Assembly (NCBI GenBank): GCA_027627225.1
Contig: CM051034.1
Span: forward strand, 42,927,048 to 42,991,047
Direction of reading: 5' to 3'
DNA: 64,000 bases
Source: Congeria kusceri
Taxonomy: Eukaryota > Mollusca > Bivalvia > Myida > Dreissenidae
The position numbers and the translations under genes were made by a program. This document shows, one piece after another, positions 57,598 through 64,000 of the stretch. Below the pieces are notes generated by a model. That model saw nothing but the letters and a program-made list of their open reading frames with translations. It was not told where the DNA came from and made no database searches. Position 1 is the first letter of the stretch. Every line of letters starts with the position of its first letter.

Positions 57598-57650
57598 TGC
57601 AGTGGCGTATTCAGGCGTACTCCTGTACGACCGGGCGTACACAATGCTTT
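57598..57650 (+). repeat. Short dispersed repeat, inverse of 32435-32480
   Basis: agtggcgtattcaggcgtac then gaccgggcgtac; the inverse copy lies at the right breakpoint of duplication copy B. Confidence 0.55.
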
Positions 57651-57970
57651 GCCATTTCGTTTTGTGGTTAAAATTTAAACAGGTACGGCAATCTTGTGAT
57701 CGTATTTCAATTTTCAGACGAAGCGACATGTCACCTACCTGTATAGGTTCAATGTCTACTTAATGATTTTGTATATGCGTTTACCAAATCACTACATATT
57801 ACCCGACCTATTCATCAATATAAACAACTACGAATAAAACCGCGTATCTAGTAACTTTACAATAAAATCCTAAATTAGCATAGCGTTTGAATGATTTGTT
57901 CTTTCTTTTTTGTCTTTATTTTACCAACACATATTTTTCATATAAAAACCCCGCTGGATCCATATTCAAA

Positions 57971-58152
57971 GCGTGTCGCGGGAAAACCAGGCTTAATGCA
58001 TGTGCGTAAAGTGTCGTCGCGGATCAGTCTATGTAGTCCGCACAGGTTAATCCAGGACGGCACTTTCCGCCTACAGTGGATTTATGTTTAGAAAAGACTG
58101 CACAGGCTGATCCTAGACGAGACTTTACGCCCGGGTTTCCCACGACACGACT
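57971..58152. mobile_element. Fold-back MITE-like element, 'gcgtaaagtgtcgtcc' family (copy 2)
   Basis: A shorter copy runs from gcgtgtcgcgggaaaaccag to gggtttcccacgacacga, with the shared middle 'tttccgcctacagtgg' and 'tttatgtttagaaaagact'. It lies inside the larger TIR-bounded block 56570-60549. Confidence 0.75.
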
Positions 58153-60500
58153 CATTCACAGAGCTCCTTGGTGAAAACTACAGTATGTGGCTTGGTGATT
58201 GAAAATTCCCCTTGTCTTAAATGTTTTTAATTTGGTACAGAACAAACACCTCCTGTTTCCATATTTCAAATATAATATCAGGCGCGGTACCAGGATTTTG
58301 AGTTAGAGGGGCGGAAATATTAAAGAACTGAAAACAAATTAATGCTGTTGTCTCTTACATGTTAAGATACATGTATCGGGACGACGCATATCGCCAAACG
58401 GAACAATTTAATCAAAATACCACACGACAAAAACTATAGTTGAAACAATTTGATTTAAAAGAATATGTAATTGTAACGAAATGCACATGTTTCAGTTATT
58501 GTTCGGTTTAAAAACCTAGTTCTGGACAATTTTATAGGGGTCGTTCGCTGCTTCAGTCTTCCTCTAAATCCGCCTATTTAGCTCGAAACGAATTAAATGT
58601 ATTCAGCGTTGCAAAACGGCAAATGTATTGCTACTGTAAATTACATTTAAACTCAAATTCTAAATGTACAAATTATCTGATGTAAATTTCATGTATGTTT
58701 TGGTTTATGATGGTGATTTTGTACGTTTTCGTTCCTAATGAATAATTTTACCGTTCTTTCAAATCGAAATTTAATTTAAATAACTTTACTGATCAGGCAG
58801 CACCATTTGTGTACCTTTAGGAAACAGGAAAGAGCTAATTTTGATGTTCTTTGCAAAACCAACACACAGGTAACGTAAATTTATATGATGATATGTTCGG
58901 AGGAATAAAGCATGAATTTAGTATTGTGTGACCTACTGATCGAGTCAACTATACGACGGATAAAAATGATCACAAACGCCGAATATATTTTTAATACATT
59001 TCTTGATGATAAGGGGTCATATAGATCCTTAAAGTGCTTTAATTTTAAGTTGCTCCTTGCAAAGTGCATATAAGGAACTTCGATTGCTTAATCAAAATGC
59101 TGACAACGTAGAAAGACTGTTGGCGACAAAAGAAACTAAAAACATGGGATTTATGATTGCATTTTTGCTAAAATGGAATCATTTGTTTGAATATTAGTTC
59201 AATTTCCCACTTTTAAACTTGATAATGTTGCGTCCTATTCAATATATATATATTCATAGTAAAATATTATTTAAGAAACAAACAATTTTTTTTTTTCAAA
59301 CTAGTTATACAATGCAGACGGAATTATATACATGCCAGTCGACAAGTCAATCTGCAACGGGCCATGCAGAATAACTGATGAAGCGTAGTAGTTAGTGTAA
59401 AAAATAACAGATGTAGCTCATTATTTCAGGGTGAATATCTCGGTTACACACAACATGCAAATAGCGAAAGTAGGGGTGCCATTAGTTTGAAGTAACATTT
59501 TAACTAAATTGACATATAGCAAATGGTATTTGTTATAAATAACATGATATACACATTATAACACATAGGACATAATTACCTTAAACAATTAAAATATAAT
59601 AAAACAGGTAGGAAGGTGCGACTGTTTTAAAAAAGGACCCGTTCAGATTTCGGTTTACTGACTCGTAGCCTGCAAAAAAGTAGTTCCCGTGATCACTGTT
59701 CTGGAAATTACCCTCTCAAAAGACCGTTGGCCTCCGCCACCGGTCTAAAAAACAATTTACACTTTTCGCTATTTCGTCTGATGTTTATTCATATAGCGAC
59801 ATACTATATCGAATATATTTTTGTCAGCAGTGTCATTTTTGCCCCTTTATATCTCATGTTGTTATTTTTCGGCGTAGCTGTCTAAGACCGCTTTTGACCT
59901 AGATTTCTTGCGATAACTATGCAGCGGGAAAATTGAATGCCAATAGAATTGGGCAAATTTGCTAATTTTAGCGAATGCAAACTTCAAACAATGGTTTAAC
60001 GTATACCAATAACTGTTGCATACTTTTGGGGATTAAAAATTTACATAATTGTTTTCATTAGCGGTTAAATTTAAAAAAAAAAAGACAATCGGCGTAGAAA
60101 TTAATATTGAGATGTCATTTTTTTGCCTTAAATATAATAGTTCCTTTAATATTATTTTCCGATGTATTTCATGTACAAACAAGGGTGTACATTCGATTTT
60201 GCCCTAAATACGCCCCTTATATGTGTGTCTAGTCAATTCAGACATTGGTATTAAATAGAATACATGTACTTCAAAAATTGTTTTTAAAGCATTGCGTATT
60301 CTATATTATGTTATGTCTATTATTAAAGCCAGTTTTACCATGTATAATCTTGGTTGTATCAATCAAGATGAAGAAAGTAATTGTGATTTTCAAACAAAGA
60401 TACAATTATAATGTATTGCTAAATTACGATTTTTAGGTATGAAAAAGATTAAATTCTCGGAATAAATTTAAATATTTGTCCTACCTACCGACCCACCTCT
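58153..60500. other. AT-rich stretch, no recognised gene
   Basis: Partial direct similarity to 55.7-57.6 kb is seen around 59055-59340 and 60222-60330. Otherwise nothing was recognised. Confidence 0.4.
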
Positions 60501-60549
60501 AAAATTTCGGGTCGGTAAAGGGCAAACAAAATATTTTTTAATTTAGGCC

Positions 60550-63500
60550 TGACCAACTGTACCGGCAATTCAAAGGATCTTGAAATTGACTGTTATATAT
60601 TTAAAAAAAAATACGTTCTTCTGCACAAGTGTTGTTTTATTTATTTTATTTTTCATTATTTCCAGTATTAATTGACAAATCATTTACACCTTATGTATTA
60701 TGATTAAGAAGGTGGAAAAGTAGGCATGCCTTACAGAGAAGGAAATTGCAATTAATTTATACAATGAATGAACATGCCTTGAAACTTATAGCTGAAATAC
60801 TGTACACGTCACTCTTATTGCAGTGATATGACTGGAAGTATTGACTAAATCATTTTATGGATAAAACTTATGCCAGCTTATAAGTGATATTATTTGGGCA
60901 TACATATAATTAACGAACGTTAATTACACTGTTTAAGCCTTTATTTTGATTTTATAATTTCATATCAAACAAATAATAACACAGTTAATTCACACATAGA
61001 TTCTTATGTCTTTTCTAAACCAAAACAATTACATATATATTTCTGGTTAATAATGACACAATGCTAATGTACATAAGTGCAATAGATGTTCTTCAGTGAA
61101 ATAAAATTGTCAATTTATTGCATACAATATATTTAAATGACTGAACATGTTTACCTTCACAATAGATGTATACATGTGAAGTATTATTTATATATTTTTT
61201 CAAATCAAACATTTCAACTGTATACAAATAATAGGCATATTCCTAAAGTAAAATATCTACATTAAAATCTTCACTGAAATAATTTGATGCAGTATAGGCT
61301 CAGGCAATGCACACCATCAAACAAATCAGTACTACATAACTGAACATTTTTAAATTTAATTGCTCAATGTTCCCTAAAGCTACAGATAATAGTAATTACA
61401 TTACCATATTAAACATGGAATATAAGTTTACTTTCACCTTTCAAAATAACAACACATGCCTGGGGTATGTTGCAAAGTTTGTAAGATGTCCTCATTATAT
61501 ATTGCTTTGTTTGCTACACACTGTTAATATTCACATTTTATAACTTATTCATATAAAATTGTTATTGTAGAAAGTTGTTTTTTTACATTTGACATTTTAT
61601 AATCTCATGATAAATCCACTAGATACAATAGTAATCTCACAGATGAACAGCGAAATTTCGGTTTATGAACTTTCTTGTCTTGTGAAGTTGGAAGAGATCA
61701 GTATCACACATGTTGTGTTGTTTTTTTCTGCTCTTTCTATCTTCTTACTGTTGTACTGATGCCTTGTAGTGGAAACTGCACGCTGAAAAATATAACAATT
61801 TAAATAAATATCAATGAATTAATTAATCATGTTATTTATTTATTTATTTTTAGTTTGTTTGACCAATTCATGTTATTTTAATAAGGATAATGGTCTTTAT
61901 TAACATAAGATTTAAATGTATTATTTGTTGTTAATTATGTAAAATAATAGATCAGTGTATTTAAAGATCTATAAATAAGCATTACTAAATTTCGTGGGTA
62001 TTTTATACAATAATAAACAACACGTCCGAATATTCGAAATATATGTATGGATGTTCAGACAGGTTATTCAGTATATTTAATCGATATACATTCATCGAAA
62101 TTTAAATCACTAAAAGATATGCTAAAATGAAATATAATGTTTGGTTACAACGACAGGCAAAACGAACGCAAACAATCAATCAATTTGAGTTGTTTACCCT
62201 CGGGACTTCGGTTAAAAACCATTGCCCGAGCACACTGCTTAACACAAATACTTTGCTAATAATTGGCAATACATATATAAAACTTTGCAGTGTGGGTGCG
62301 GTGCTAAAAATAAAAATCGATGCTTAAAAATAGGAATACTTGTAAATCTAGTACAATAGCTTACATGACACATGAAAGCACACTGTTCTTGTATAAGGAG
62401 ACAACTACCAGGGTATACACAGTTTAAAGGGAAGCAATTCTGCAATAACCTTTTATTTGTCAACAGGAGTTACCTCCCTTATACTAATAAAGAGTTCAAA
62501 TGTAAAAACCATATGTGAATGTATAAATGACTAGTCTATTTGTAGATATGTTGTATATTAGGGCAATAGTACTAAATAGGTATAGCGTACTTTGCAACAG
62601 GGAAAAAAATAAAGGATAAACACTGAGTTTGATCTATACTAACATGAGAAAGGGGAAGTTTGAAGAAATAGCCCAACTAGAATAAGATTAAATTGGAGGG
62701 AACACATATTTTATGTGAATCACCATTTTTTTAGAACCATTATGCGGCAAATGCTGCAACGGGATTGTTGGAGTCTTGTTTACTTAGAGATCTGGGAGAG
62801 TTCGGGTAATAATTACCATATACTATATGTCGTATTAAATTTAAAAACCAATGTGCGAATACACATGGGATAGTATTTACAATAACGACAACAAACAGTG
62901 TTAATTATTTCCAGATCACTAAGTGGTTCAGCATTGTTTTACAATATCTGTGTTATTTGCATGTCTTTACATACGAAGATAGAAAAAAAAAATAGGTTAA
63001 GAAATGCTTTCTAACCTTTAATCATTATAAAGGTCAAGTAATATTACTTGAATATACCGTGTAAAATGAACTATTTAATTAATAGGAAGTTAAGTAATAT
63101 AAGACTACTAATGTACCTTGCATCTGCAAGTGTATGTTGTTGGTATGTAGTATTTTATTATTTATTTTTTTTATAAATTGTTATATTCATTCTAATGATG
63201 GATATTACAATTGCATGACATGATTTTAACTAATGCTGAGCACTTGTAGACAGGGAATATAACCTATTGCTCCAACCTGAGACCCTGTCCATTGAGATTT
63301 ATACAAGATTGTTGGGCTATTTAATGGAAAGTAACCTTCCCCAGGGTGACAATTTAAGATCAGGGACAAACATAAAAGGATGAGAATCCAATATACAGTA
63401 AAATTAGGATAAAACATATAGTACATCCTTCCGGTATTATCAAACGGCTTACTTTTTAAGGCCTTTAAAAATAACATAGATAAAACAAGATATATGTAAT

Positions 63501-64000
63501 AAAAAGAACTAACTGGGCTGTACAATTATATACAGGTAAAAAGGGGAATCACCCTGGGGGGCACATGTGAGGCAGACTTTGTCTCATTCATTTTTTAAAA
63601 GATGGGGTAGCACCGGTGGGGGAAGGGAATTTTGGCCGGCAGTGCTAGAGAGGTATTTTGAGATATTGGGACCAGGGGGGCGCACAGGTTTACATGATTT
63701 ACATAGATAGGGACACTTAAAGGAGGTAGTTTGACATATTAAAAGCTAAAATGTGAATAATCCCTGCTATGAATGAGTTGTTCATTAAAAGTATGCAGAA
63801 TACTGCATTTAAGAATAACTGCAGAGGATCTCATTATGTAGTATCACGCAAACAATTTAGAAAACTATGTTTTTATGTATGACATACCGTTAGTCCGCCA
63901 TATTGTATTGTCCATGAGTAATCGGCCATGGATTGGTTGATGTCAGACTAACACAGACTATACTATGAAAAGTTCGGCCAAAATTGGATTCAAAGAGTGA
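60550..64000. other. AT-rich right end of the window, no supported gene
   Basis: One minus-strand candidate exon (61663-61782) is listed separately. Beyond that I see only chance frames. No further galactosyltransferase exon was found. Confidence 0.5.
61663..61782 (-). CDS. Possible terminal exon of an unknown minus-strand gene (weak)
   Basis: After a plausible acceptor (atatttttcag) the minus strand is open for 39 codons (RAVSTTRHQYNSKKIERAEK onward, ending TRQESS) to TAA, in a locally less AT-rich patch. No homology was recognised and no upstream exon was found. It may be chance. Confidence 0.15.
   Translation of the reverse strand, partial: RAVSTTRHQYNSKKIERAEKNNTTCVILISSNFTRQESS

Larger units (their letters stand above)
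56570..60549. mobile_element. ~4-kb block bounded by 45-bp TIRs (possible DNA transposon)
   Basis: The left end ggcctaaatttaaattaag then tttgtttgccctttatcgac is matched in inverse at the right by ggtcggtaaagggcaaacaa then 'aatttaggcc'. TGA flanks both sides (56567-56569 and 60550-60552). The interior contains an AAGGTTAGATACC terminus (56888), a 'ggcgtcggcgtc' repeat near 57170 and the MITE at 57971, but no transposase frame. It could be a large non-autonomous element with later insertions, or two independent termini. Confidence 0.45.

Noticed and set aside
55042..64000. Remaining catalytic exons of the galactosyltransferase (GGV and WGWGxEDD blocks)
   Set aside because: Looked for on the + strand by eye and not found; they probably lie beyond the window.

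Overview
This is eukaryotic, AT-rich, intron- and repeat-dominated DNA. It has long non-coding stretches, one recognisable host gene split into short exons, tRNA-derived SINEs, non-LTR and Penelope-like retrotransposon debris, and many terminal-inverted-repeat (TIR) elements. The mix, including fold-back elements containing 'gcgtaaagtgtcgtc' that I associate from memory with dreissenid/myoid bivalves, suggests a bivalve mollusc. The species is not established by the sequence.

The host gene is a beta-1,4-galactosyltransferase-like (GT7 family) enzyme on the + strand. A candidate first coding exon (short cytoplasmic tail plus type II signal anchor), a 146-bp exon with the PYRDR motif and a 188-bp exon with FNRA and DVD motifs join in compatible phases. 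The last catalytic exons (the WGWGxEDD part) were not found here and should lie beyond the right edge.

The dominant structure is a head-to-tail duplication of about 13.7 kb: copy A 1363-15049 and copy B 18627-32434, separated by a doubly truncated, broken LINE (15050-18626). Each copy carries the candidate first exon and the 146-bp exon. The 188-bp exon (54854-55041) exists once. The 5' half of the gene is therefore present as two near-identical cassettes upstream of one shared 3' half. Exon phases show that the two 146-bp exons cannot both be spliced in series without a frameshift. Copies A and B differ mainly in repeat copy numbers (9 versus about 3 units of a 52-bp repeat; 5 versus 1 of a 20-bp repeat; 4 versus 2 of a 17-bp repeat) and in a 665-bp deletion in A. 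The very high identity also allows a mis-assembled pair of haplotypes.

Layout: 1-1362 holds a diverged third copy of the unit's left edge and TTA-flanked TIR elements. 1363-32434 holds the two copies, each with an L1/Tx1-like LINE fragment interrupted by about 2.2 kb that includes a 477-bp TIR element, a CpG-rich fold-back element just upstream of exon 1, a SINE, a tRNA-like sequence and a Penelope-like fragment. 32435-36300 holds another Penelope-like fragment and a transposon-type gene with an in-frame TAG. 36890-43215 holds nested TIR elements, a SINE and a LINE ORF1 piece. 45240-47850 holds two LINE fragments in opposite orientation. 48210-54001 holds two more 477-bp elements and a second Harbinger-like element. 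54854-55041 is the shared galactosyltransferase exon. 56570-60549 is a 4-kb TIR-bounded block. The rest is AT-rich with no supported gene.
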